Source: CAYGZM01 sp964354365
GTDB lineage: Bacteria; Planctomycetota; Phycisphaerae; Sedimentisphaerales; Anaerobacaceae
Reading direction: 5' to 3'
DNA length: 6,554 nucleotides
Assembly (NCBI GenBank): GCA_964354365.1
Contig: CAYGZM010000182.1
Location: 1 to 6,554 of the forward strand
Part shown: positions 1-4,701 of the stretch, piece by piece
Layout of the letters: every line of letters begins with the position of its first letter
How positions within the stretch are numbered: the first letter of the stretch is position 1
Made by a program: the position numbers and the translations under genes
The notes under the pieces: generated by a model
What the model saw: the letters and a program-made list of their open reading frames with translations, nothing else
What the model was told of the DNA's origin: nothing
Databases searched by the model: none

Positions 1-55
<55 letters not shown>

Positions 56-195
56 GACAGAATCCAGAAGAGGGATTCCCGATGAGTCGAGATGGGCATT
101 TTAGTTGTAGGTTCGTACTCCATATCAAGAATCCTCCATTTGTTAGATGTATATTATACAGGATGGGAAGTTGGGTGTCAAGTAAATTTTAACCA

Positions 196-231
196 CGGAT
201 TTCGCGGATTTCGCAGATTATACGGATTTGG
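196..231. repeat. Four 9-bp units (CGGATTTCG type)
   Basis: The units are CGGATTTCG (196-204), CGGATTTCG (205-213), CAGATTATA (214-222) and CGGATTTGG (223-231). Two are identical and two diverged. From memory, the sequence resembles the 'CACGGATT..CGCAGATT' type of dispersed intergenic repeat common in environmental bacterial genomes. It is non-coding here. Confidence 0.75.
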
Positions 232-243
232 CTATAAGAGCAT

Positions 244-267
244 ATAAGTGTATGCGTATATACTTAT
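244..267. promoter_or_regulatory. Imperfect 24-bp dyad, operator-like or hairpin
   Basis: Arms ATAAGT (244-249) and ACTTAT (262-267) are perfect inverted copies. The 12 bases between them continue the symmetry, so 10 of 12 position pairs match about a centre at 255/256. The two exceptions (250/261 and 254/257) are G-T, so as RNA the whole element could fold as one helix with G-U wobbles. AT-rich dyads of this size are typical of dimeric repressor sites, but it lies about 300 bp from the next gene and no regulator gene is nearby. Confidence 0.3.
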
Positions 268-437
268 GGAGTGCAGTATGAAATCAGGTTTTGGGGTAAG
301 CGGGTATTTGGTTGCGGATAAGCTGAATTTTAGGCCCAGAGGGCGGAAATGGCGGCGGAGGTTTGGTGTGCGCGTGCGTTTTGCGTGGGGTTGGCGCTTT
401 GGTGCGTGCGTGCCGTGCGAGGGGCGGGAAAATTTAG

Positions 438-467
438 TTGACGGGGAATGGGGATTTGGGGTATTTT
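438..467 (+). promoter_or_regulatory. Candidate sigma70-type promoter for the 1027-codon gene
   Basis: TTGACG (438-443) matches 5 of 6 bases of the -35 consensus. TATTTT (462-467) matches 4 of 6 of the -10 consensus at an 18-base spacing. Transcription would start near 474 and leave a leader of about 65-90 bases. The spacer contains GGGG tracts at 450-453 and 458-461, and another GGGG (443-446) overlaps the last base of the -35 box; this is unusual. The call rests on consensus matching only. Confidence 0.3.
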
Positions 468-520
468 GGTGGCGGTGAGATAGAATGACCAGATACGGGT
501 TCAGACTGATTTACACAGAA

Positions 521-569
521 AAGGGAGGCCTGATGACGGGTGTATGGGAGTGTGGGAGATAACTTGATG
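521..569 (+). promoter_or_regulatory. Ribosome-binding region with possible 9-codon leader ORF
   Basis: A strong Shine-Dalgarno sequence AAGGGAGG (521-528) is best spaced for an ATG at 533-535. That ATG opens a 9-codon ORF (peptide MTGVWECGR) ending in TAA at 560-562. The GTG at 540 in the long frame sits 11 bases after the same Shine-Dalgarno. A second purine tract, GGGAG (554-558), lies 8 bases before an in-frame ATG at 567. One reading is a leader ORF whose termination 4 bases before the ATG at 567 couples translation to the long gene. The simpler reading is that ribosomes start directly at 540 or 567. Confidence 0.4.
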
Positions 570-3500
570 GCTAAGTGGCTTTCATCCTGTGTTGAGAAAG
601 AGCCGGAAGTTAGGGATGCCCTGAAAGACCTGCGAGGGAAGATCCGCGAGTACGAGGATGCGGCCAAACCATCAGCTTGCAGAGAAACGAAAGGAGGGTA
701 TTGGAGTAGTGAAATAGATTTATTCCGACCCGATTGGAAGCTGTTCACCGCGATTATCGTTGGCTATGGAATTGCAGGTGCGTTGTTTTCGTTGCTTGTG
801 TCAAGGTCGGGGGCGGGTACATGGGCGGATTTGGCTCTTACGGTTACGGTTCCTGTATTCGTGCTCGGCATCTCATTGGTAGCTGTTGCACGGTCGATGA
901 GTGAGTCGGGCAGCTTCGCGGTGGAGTACTTGAACCTGTCGTGCAGGATGGCATTGTTCTGCTGCCTGACGCTTATTGCGGTCCTCGCCGGAGCTGTTGC
1001 GCGATTCTCAATTACTATTGAATCGGTTCCAAATGTTGTGACGGGAGCGCTGTGTGCGGCGTCGCTGGGCGCAGCCATTGATTGCCTCGCGATGCTTGCA
1101 TTCGTCGTGCGTGAGACGATACGATGCTCGTCACCCAGCGAATCGGTGAGAGTGGTGTCACAGTACGCGGCGAGAAATTTGTGCTGTGCTTATCTGAAGG
1201 AAGCTTATCTAAAACTTTTCCTGACACAGCACAGGGACTATCTTGATAAATGGTGTAAAGGAAGGGCTGTTCATCCGCCTTCACAGTACTACGGGCATTA
1301 TTTCAAGTCGAGCCTTTACTCGGGTGAGGGAGAAGACGACGTCGAGATCGAGCTGGGTTGCGGGCATCCTGGTGAGAATGAGTACAAAGACTACCATCTG
1401 GGAGGCCTTGCGCAATTGGACAAGTATCTCAAGGAGAATAATGCTGAGTTGTGGCTGAGTTCGCCTTTGTATGAAGGCGAGAAAAGGCTGCTCGGAATTC
1501 TTAGCGCCGAGAGAGTGCGAAAACGGCCAGGCCTTCAAGGGGCGGTTCTTAATAGGGGAAGGCAAGTTGTGAGGTTTAGAGAGGCGGAATTTGTAGAGGA
1601 CGATGACGATTTTTGGGACAGCCAAGACAGTAAGTTGAACGCAGCGGTAGAGAGGGCCGTGGAGAAGGGGGATCCGATACAACTGAGAGCATACCTTGAT
1701 GCCGTGAACAGGCCTCTGTCGGTTCTAAGAAGCGTAAGGCGCCACCCAGTCGTCAGAGACGCGTATGGAGAGTATGTCCGGAGGGGATATGACTTCGTCA
1801 GGTTGTACTTACGGGCTTTGCGCGAAGTACTGGCGAGACAAAAGAACGAGGCGAAATATCGGATCGAAGACGCAAACAGATTGTTGCGTGTGGTACGTGC
1901 GTCGATCTGGGACGAAACGACGAGCATGCTCCGCGACAGTGACTATCATACGATGGAGTTGTTCACATGGGTAGTTCCGGAGATGTACAAGGTGATTCGG
2001 GATGCGGCGGATGAAGGTAAGGTGATAGGAGAGATGCGGGCACAATTCGGGGGCTTCTATGAGTTTGCGGGAGGATGGCTGGAAGATAGCGAATCGCGGG
2101 ACGCAGATGATGCGAACAAGATGCGGGTGGTCTTGCACGAGGGTCTGACCAAATGGCTGCTTATCGCTATGAAGGAGAAGGATGTAATTCTGATCGAACC
2201 GTTATGCGATACGGGGCGGGAGATTGTATTTGGTCGAGAAGGGATCGGGTTTGATCGCGGAGATGTGGTTGCGCAGCATTTTGTGCTTGCGGGGTATTTG
2301 ATCGGCCGGGTGAAAGGAGAGGCAGTCGGTGTGACAACGGAAGCGATTGAAAGATTATTCTGTGAGCGGCATTCACACGACGTGAGGGTAGAGCTTGGCG
2401 AGCTTGTGAAATTCTATATTGGGAATCCTCTTCCTGTTACGAGGCTGGATTCGTATTTGAGGATATTCTTTACGCCCAGCCAAGTAAGAACAGACCCTCT
2501 GACGGGAAGTTCGAGCTCGACGGGTTGGGGTATGATGGGGAGTCGAGAGATGGAGCTGGCGTTCATATTCCTGGCGGCGAAGGCGCTTCAGAGGGGAGGA
2601 CAACTGCCGGAACCAACTGCCGATATGGCAGGTAGGATAAACGAGGAGAACTTGAAGATTGTGAGTGAGGTCTTTAAGGGTGACGGGCTTGATCATTGGA
2701 TCGGTGAGTTGCGAGATTGGAAAAAGAAGTGCGAGGAACTGGACGATGCGGAAGAGGCAAGGCAAATTGCAGAGGCAAAGCTTGATCCACAGAAAGTGGA
2801 CGAGTGGAAGCAGAAATTCTGGGAGCGATATTCAAGGGCGGTTCCGGTGTTGTCTATGTGTTTGAAAAGTGGGGAGTGTGAGATTGACGAGGAAGCAAAG
2901 TCTGAATGGCGCTATACGCTTCCAAAGATTGCCGTGATTGATTGGAAGCATGGCATAAGTGGAGCAGAGGGGGATCGGTACGGGCACTCGATTGGAAGAC
3001 GGATGGAGAAGGAACTGGTCAAGAGAATGATAGGACAGGAAGGGGGAGAGTCGAGGGTCGAGGGTGGACTCTCGGGGATGATGGATGAAGCGGCGGGGTG
3101 GCTGGAGAACAAGGGATGCGACGGCGAGAAAGGAATTGTGGTTGTTGCAGGCAAGCGAGCACCCGGCAGTGAGTTATTCGGGGATAAGAATTTTGTGGCG
3201 CCATGGAGGGAAGATGTTCGCGCGGCTGGTTTTGATGGGTTCTACCGGGAATTTCCGATTGTCTGGATCGGAGAAGAAGAGGATGATGAAGCAGAAAATG
3301 CAAAAGGAGACAACAGGATTAAATGCGAAAGAGTTGTAGCAGTTGACCTGCGAGGGTGGAGGGGAATAAGGGTGAGAAATGAGGTTATCACAAAGAGAAG
3401 ATTCGGCGAGCTTGACATCAGGATGTGGAGAGACGAGGAGATTCAGAAGGCGATTGAATCGAAGAAACTGCATGTCAAGGACGGTGACAAGGCCAAGGGT

Positions 3501-3623
3501 AGTTGCCCCGTGGATATTACATTCTTCTGGGCGTATGCCGAGGCGAAGTTGCCTCCGAGAAATGCCTTCGTGGTCGTCCGGGCAGAAGAGACGCCGGTGA
3601 ACGGGGCGGCAGACCGGGGATGA
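540..3623 (+). CDS. Unrecognised large protein: four N-terminal membrane helices plus ~835-residue soluble part
   Basis: I cannot assign this 1027-residue protein to a family. Numbering is from the GTG at 540; the ATG at 567 (residue 10), with its own GGGAG 8 bases upstream, is an equally good start. Residues 12-60 are charged and hydrophilic. Four hydrophobic stretches follow at about 67-88, 95-117, 137-155 and 165-190, which should place both ends in the cytoplasm. Residues 190-1027 look soluble: a mixed part (about 200-360) with a Gly/Cys/His-rich patch GCGHPGENEYKDYH (272-285) and an acidic patch EDDDD (353-357), then a long, mostly helical, charged part (about 365-780) with a Ser run at 657-660 and a coiled-coil-like stretch at 723-763. 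The C-terminal part (about 793-1015) alternates beta-like strands (PKIAVIDW, KGIVVVAG, FPIVWIG, RVVAVDLRGW, AFVVVRAEE) with helices. No P-loop, protease or nuclease motif is evident. The unbroken frame, good ribosome binding and biased composition argue that it is real. It is monocistronic as far as can be seen, with 587 bases of repeats before the next gene. Confidence 0.85.
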   Translation: MYGSVGDNLMAKWLSSCVEKEPEVRDALKDLRGKIREYEDAAKPSACRETKGGYWSSEIDLFRPDWKLFTAIIVGYGIAGALFSLLVSRSGAGTWADLALTVTVPVFVLGISLVAVARSMSESGSFAVEYLNLSCRMALFCCLTLIAVLAGAVARFSITIESVPNVVTGALCAASLGAAIDCLAMLAFVVRETIRCSSPSESVRVVSQYAARNLCCAYLKEAYLKLFLTQHRDYLDKWCKGRAVHPPSQYYGHYFKSSLYSGEGEDDVEIELGCGHPGENEYKDYHLGGLAQLDKYLKENNAELWLSSPLYEGEKRLLGILSAERVRKRPGLQGAVLNRGRQVVRFREAEFVEDDDDFWDSQDSKLNAAVERAVEKGDPIQLRAYLDAVNRPLSVLRSVRRHPVVRDAYGEYVRRGYDFVRLYLRALREVLARQKNEAKYRIEDANRLLRVVRASIWDETTSMLRDSDYHTMELFTWVVPEMYKVIRDAADEGKVIGEMRAQFGGFYEFAGGWLEDSESRDADDANKMRVVLHEGLTKWLLIAMKEKDVILIEPLCDTGREIVFGREGIGFDRGDVVAQHFVLAGYLIGRVKGEAVGVTTEAIERLFCERHSHDVRVELGELVKFYIGNPLPVTRLDSYLRIFFTPSQVRTDPLTGSSSSTGWGMMGSREMELAFIFLAAKALQRGGQLPEPTADMAGRINEENLKIVSEVFKGDGLDHWIGELRDWKKKCEELDDAEEARQIAEAKLDPQKVDEWKQKFWERYSRAVPVLSMCLKSGECEIDEEAKSEWRYTLPKIAVIDWKHGISGAEGDRYGHSIGRRMEKELVKRMIGQEGGESRVEGGLSGMMDEAAGWLENKGCDGEKGIVVVAGKRAPGSELFGDKNFVAPWREDVRAAGFDGFYREFPIVWIGEEEDDEAENAKGDNRIKCERVVAVDLRGWRGIRVRNEVITKRRFGELDIRMWRDEEIQKAIESKKLHVKDGDKAKGSCPVDITFFWAYAEAKLPPRNAFVVVRAEETPVNGAADRG
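3046..3073. repeat. Heptamer pair inside a perfect inverted repeat, within the long CDS
   Basis: GTCGAGG occurs twice head to tail (3050-3056, 3057-3063). The pair is enclosed by a perfect 7-bp inverted repeat, GAGAGTC (3046-3052) and GACTCTC (3067-3073), with a 14-base loop. The segment encodes roughly GESRVEGGLSG (residues 836-846) and keeps the frame. It resembles the 7-bp period repeats of the gaps on both sides of the gene. Confidence 0.7.
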
Positions 3624-3626
3624 AAT

Positions 3627-3656
3627 GAATCTGGCTTCGGGTGGGGGGTGAGAAGA
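3627..3656. repeat. Imperfect 30-bp direct repeat, left copy
   Basis: It starts GAATCTGGCTT and ends GGGGGGTGAGAAGA. It matches the copy at 3920-3949 at 27 of 30 positions without gaps; the differences are at repeat positions 12, 15 and 16. It begins 3 bases after the stop codon of the long gene. The two copies enclose most of the other repeats of this gap (3657-3919). Confidence 0.85.
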
Positions 3657-3671
3657 TATGGAGAGGGGTGG

Positions 3672-3710
3672 GACAAATCAGACAGGTTGGACGAGTTGGA
3701 CAGGTCGGAC
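3672..3710. repeat. 9-bp tandem repeat (GACAGGTTG type)
   Basis: Four units each begin with GAC: GACAAATCA (3672-3680), GACAGGTTG (3681-3689), GACGAGTTG (3690-3698) and GACAGGTCG (3699-3707), followed by a GAC stub (3708-3710). Because the period is a multiple of 3, the reverse strand reads as a false Val-Gln/Arg-Pro-like peptide repeat; there is no sign that it is translated. Confidence 0.75.
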
Positions 3711-3729
3711 TAATGGGGCGACGAGAAAG

Positions 3730-3764
3730 TCGAATATCGAATATCGAACATCGAATTTTGAATG
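3730..3764. repeat. Heptamer array (TCGAATA type)
   Basis: Five consecutive 7-bp units: TCGAATA, TCGAATA, TCGAACA, TCGAATT and TTGAATG. The first two are identical and divergence increases to the right. It shares the 7-bp period, but not the sequence, of the GACAGGA array at the start of the window. Confidence 0.85.
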
Positions 3765-3797
3765 GTGAAGCGGAGATTGGCGGGGTGCTGCGGGGAA

Positions 3798-3848
3798 CAT
3801 GGGCGAGGACGCCCATGCTACGAACACGGGCTGGAAGCCCGTGCTACA
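3798..3848. repeat. Two tandem hairpin units with compensatory stem changes (REP-like)
   Basis: Unit 1 has 8-bp arms CATGGGCG (3798-3805) and CGCCCATG (3810-3817) around the loop AGGA. Unit 2 has 8-bp arms CACGGGCT (3825-3832) and AGCCCGTG (3836-3843) around the loop GGA. Each is followed by CTAC (3818-3821 and 3844-3847). Between the units the stems differ at two paired positions (T-A to C-G and G-C to T-A), and pairing is kept both times. Paired hairpins with a shared tail resemble REP/BIME-type extragenic elements. No T-tract follows, so a role as a rho-independent terminator is not supported. Confidence 0.8.
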
Positions 3849-3856
3849 AAATATGA

Positions 3857-3900
3857 CCCCGCCCACGGGTCCCTTCGACAAGCTCAGGACAAGGGCGGGG
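3857..3900. repeat. GC-rich inverted repeat around a CTTCGACAAGCTCAGG core
   Basis: CCCCGCCC (3857-3864) and GGGCGGGG (3893-3900) are perfect 8-bp inverted arms. The interior holds CTTCGACAAGCTCAGG (3873-3888), a dispersed intergenic motif that I recognise from many environmental bacterial genomes, where its translation gives the false peptides 'LSLSKG' or 'RQAQDKG'. A nested CCCTT (3871-3875) / AAGGG (3891-3895) pair offers an alternative fold. Confidence 0.7.
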
Positions 3901-3920
3901 CTAACCGGGGGAGTCGGGGG
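3893..3920 (+). other. Canonical G-quadruplex motif, + strand
   Basis: The tracts are GGG (3893-3895), GGGG (3897-3900), GGGGG (3907-3911) and GGGGG (3916-3920), with loops of 1, 6 and 4 bases. This fits the G3+N1-7 rule. It overlaps the right arm of the GC-rich inverted repeat, so the two structures would compete. Confidence 0.55.
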
Positions 3921-3949
3921 AATCTGGCTTTGGAAGGGGGGTGAGAAGA
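3920..3949. repeat. Imperfect 30-bp direct repeat, right copy
   Basis: It matches 3627-3656 at 27 of 30 positions in the same orientation and lies 293 bp further on. Its first base is the last G of the G-quadruplex motif. It is followed directly by the AT-rich 7-bp repeat. Confidence 0.85.
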
Positions 3950-3956
3950 AGTGATT

Positions 3957-3977
3957 ATTGACTATTGATAATTGATG
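3957..3977. repeat. Heptamer array (ATTGACT type)
   Basis: Three 7-bp units, ATTGACT (3957-3963), ATTGATA (3964-3970) and ATTGATG (3971-3977), run into ATTTA. The reverse strand reads as the false peptide SIVNNHF-like phrase seen in spurious ORFs over this type of repeat. Confidence 0.7.
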
Positions 3978-4042
3978 ATTTACCTTGATTTGGTGCGTGG
4001 TTGGGCAGGCGGTGGGAGTGGATTTTCGATTTGGGATTTTTT

Positions 4043-4075
4043 GAGATTGCCACGTCGCTGCGCTCCTCGCAATGA
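4043..4075. repeat. Dispersed element of the 'ATTGCCACGTCGC...CGCAATGAC' type
   Basis: The element starts GAGATTGCCACGTCGCT and ends CTCCTCGCAATGAC. It has 5-bp inverted ends ATTGC (4046-4050) and GCAAT (4069-4073). From memory it is a very widespread short bacterial repeat whose reverse translation (ARSAATWQSQ, SLRGAQRRGNL) is a known source of spurious small proteins. It does not encode a transposase and may be a mobilised palindromic unit. Confidence 0.65.
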
Positions 4076-4080
4076 CTGTC

Positions 4081-4101
4081 GGGCGGGGAAGATGGGCGGG
4101 G
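4081..4101 (+). other. Canonical G-quadruplex motif upstream of nuoE
   Basis: GGG (4081-4083), GGGG (4085-4088), GGG (4094-4096) and GGGG (4098-4101) are separated by loops of 1, 5 and 1 bases. It consists of two copies of GGGCGGGGA and lies about 110 bases before the nuoE start codon, in the likely promoter or leader region. One-base loops favour a stable fold. Confidence 0.55.
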
Positions 4102-4127
4102 ACGTTGCGGAGGGAGTGGTTTTGTTG

Positions 4128-4156
4128 TTGCGGGTGGGGAAGGGCGCAGCTACAAT
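4128..4156 (+). promoter_or_regulatory. Weak candidate promoter for the nuoE-nuoF operon
   Basis: TACAAT (4151-4156) matches 5 of 6 bases of the -10 consensus. At 17 bases upstream lies TTGCGG (4128-4133), only a 3 of 6 match to -35. Transcription would start near 4163 and give a leader of about 48 bases. The call is weak, but no better pair was found in this gap. Confidence 0.2.
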
Positions 4157-4210
4157 TCCCCGACGTTGAGTTGACAATAGCGGGTCGTTGAACGGCTTTG
4201 AGGAAGGTCA

Positions 4211-4696
4211 ATGGGTAACAGTGTCGGCATAGAGGCTGGCTTGAAATTGGGACCATTGGACGAGATACTCGCGTCGATGCCGGATGCCGGGGCGGACAGT
4301 CTTGTCCCGATTCTGCAACAGGTGCAAAAGGCCTACGGGCATCTTCCCAGGCCGATACTTATGGAGGTCAGCGAGCGGACGGGCATACCAGCCAGCCGGA
4401 TATTCGGCGTTGCGATGTTCTACGAGCAATTCCATCTCGAGCCGCACGGGCGGCACACAATAAGGTGCTGCCGGGGGACGGCCTGCCACGTGAAGGGCGG
4501 ACACAACATCATAAAGGCGGTGAAGCAGACGCTGGGCGTCGAGCCGGGCCAGACCACCGAGGATATGCGATTTACCTTCGAAACGGTCGCGTGCCTTGGG
4601 ACGTGCTTTCTGGCGCCGGCGATGATGATCAACAACGATTATTACGGACACATGAACACCCGCAGAATCAAGAGCATACTTGAGCGATATAGCTGA
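4211..4696 (+). CDS. nuoE: NuoE/HydC-type thioredoxin-like [2Fe-2S] subunit
   Basis: This 161-residue protein is a complete member of the NuoE (24 kDa) family, also called HydC or HndA in soluble hydrogenases. It carries one [2Fe-2S] cluster that receives or donates electrons next to the FMN of NuoF. Residues 15-80 form the N-terminal helical part, with the family phrases LVPILQQVQKAYGHLPRP (31-48) and RIFGVAMFYEQFHL (63-76). The thioredoxin-like domain follows. Its ligands are visible: C87 and C92 in CRGTAC, and C128 and C132 in ACLGTC. C86 is an extra neighbouring cysteine. The length is normal for the family. The start is set by AGGAAGG (4201-4207) just before the ATG. The protein is soluble and cytoplasmic, and the partner gene begins 5 bases after the stop. 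The symbol is used at family level; hydC or hndA may suit the complex better. Confidence 0.95.
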   Translation: MGNSVGIEAGLKLGPLDEILASMPDAGADSLVPILQQVQKAYGHLPRPILMEVSERTGIPASRIFGVAMFYEQFHLEPHGRHTIRCCRGTACHVKGGHNIIKAVKQTLGVEPGQTTEDMRFTFETVACLGTCFLAPAMMINNDYYGHMNTRRIKSILERYS

Positions 4697-4701
4697 TAGT
4701 A

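Larger units (their letters stand above)
3624..4210. other. Repeat-dense non-coding region between the two transcription units
   Basis: Short ORFs exist in several frames, but their translations are those of repeats. Phrases such as LVLSLSKG, RQAQDKG, ARSAATWQSQ and SIVNNHF are recurrent artefacts of dispersed intergenic elements when translated. None has a ribosome binding site with family resemblance. At least eight repeat elements of several unrelated types lie in under 600 bases and are listed separately. I see no tRNA, no other structured RNA gene and no clear U-tract terminator for the upstream gene. Confidence 0.75.

Noticed and set aside
248..478. 76-codon + strand ORF upstream of the long gene
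   Set aside because: The translation is Trp/Arg/Gly-rich and lies over G-rich simple sequence. There is no Shine-Dalgarno before its start and no family resemblance, and it overlaps the candidate promoter.
3042..3077. G-quadruplex inside the long CDS
   Set aside because: The loops between the four G tracts are 8, 4 and 9 bases, so two of them exceed the usual limit; the inverted repeat is the stronger structure there.
3798..3843. Hairpins as a rho-independent terminator for the long gene
   Set aside because: No T-tract follows either stem, they lie about 175 bases past the stop codon, and the paired, covarying form fits a dispersed repeat better.
4171..4176. Perfect TTGACA -35 box near nuoE
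   Set aside because: At 16-18 bases downstream there is only CGGCTT/GGCTTT/GCTTTG, which is not -10-like, and transcription would then start at the ribosome binding site or start codon.
3678..4256. 192-codon minus-strand ORF across the gap
   Set aside because: Its translation is a chain of well-known repeat artefacts (SLSKG, ARSAATWQSQ, SIVNNHF), and it runs antisense into the start of nuoE.
4208..4651. 147-codon minus-strand ORF opposite nuoE
   Set aside because: It is an antisense shadow of the NuoE frame, with no independent support.
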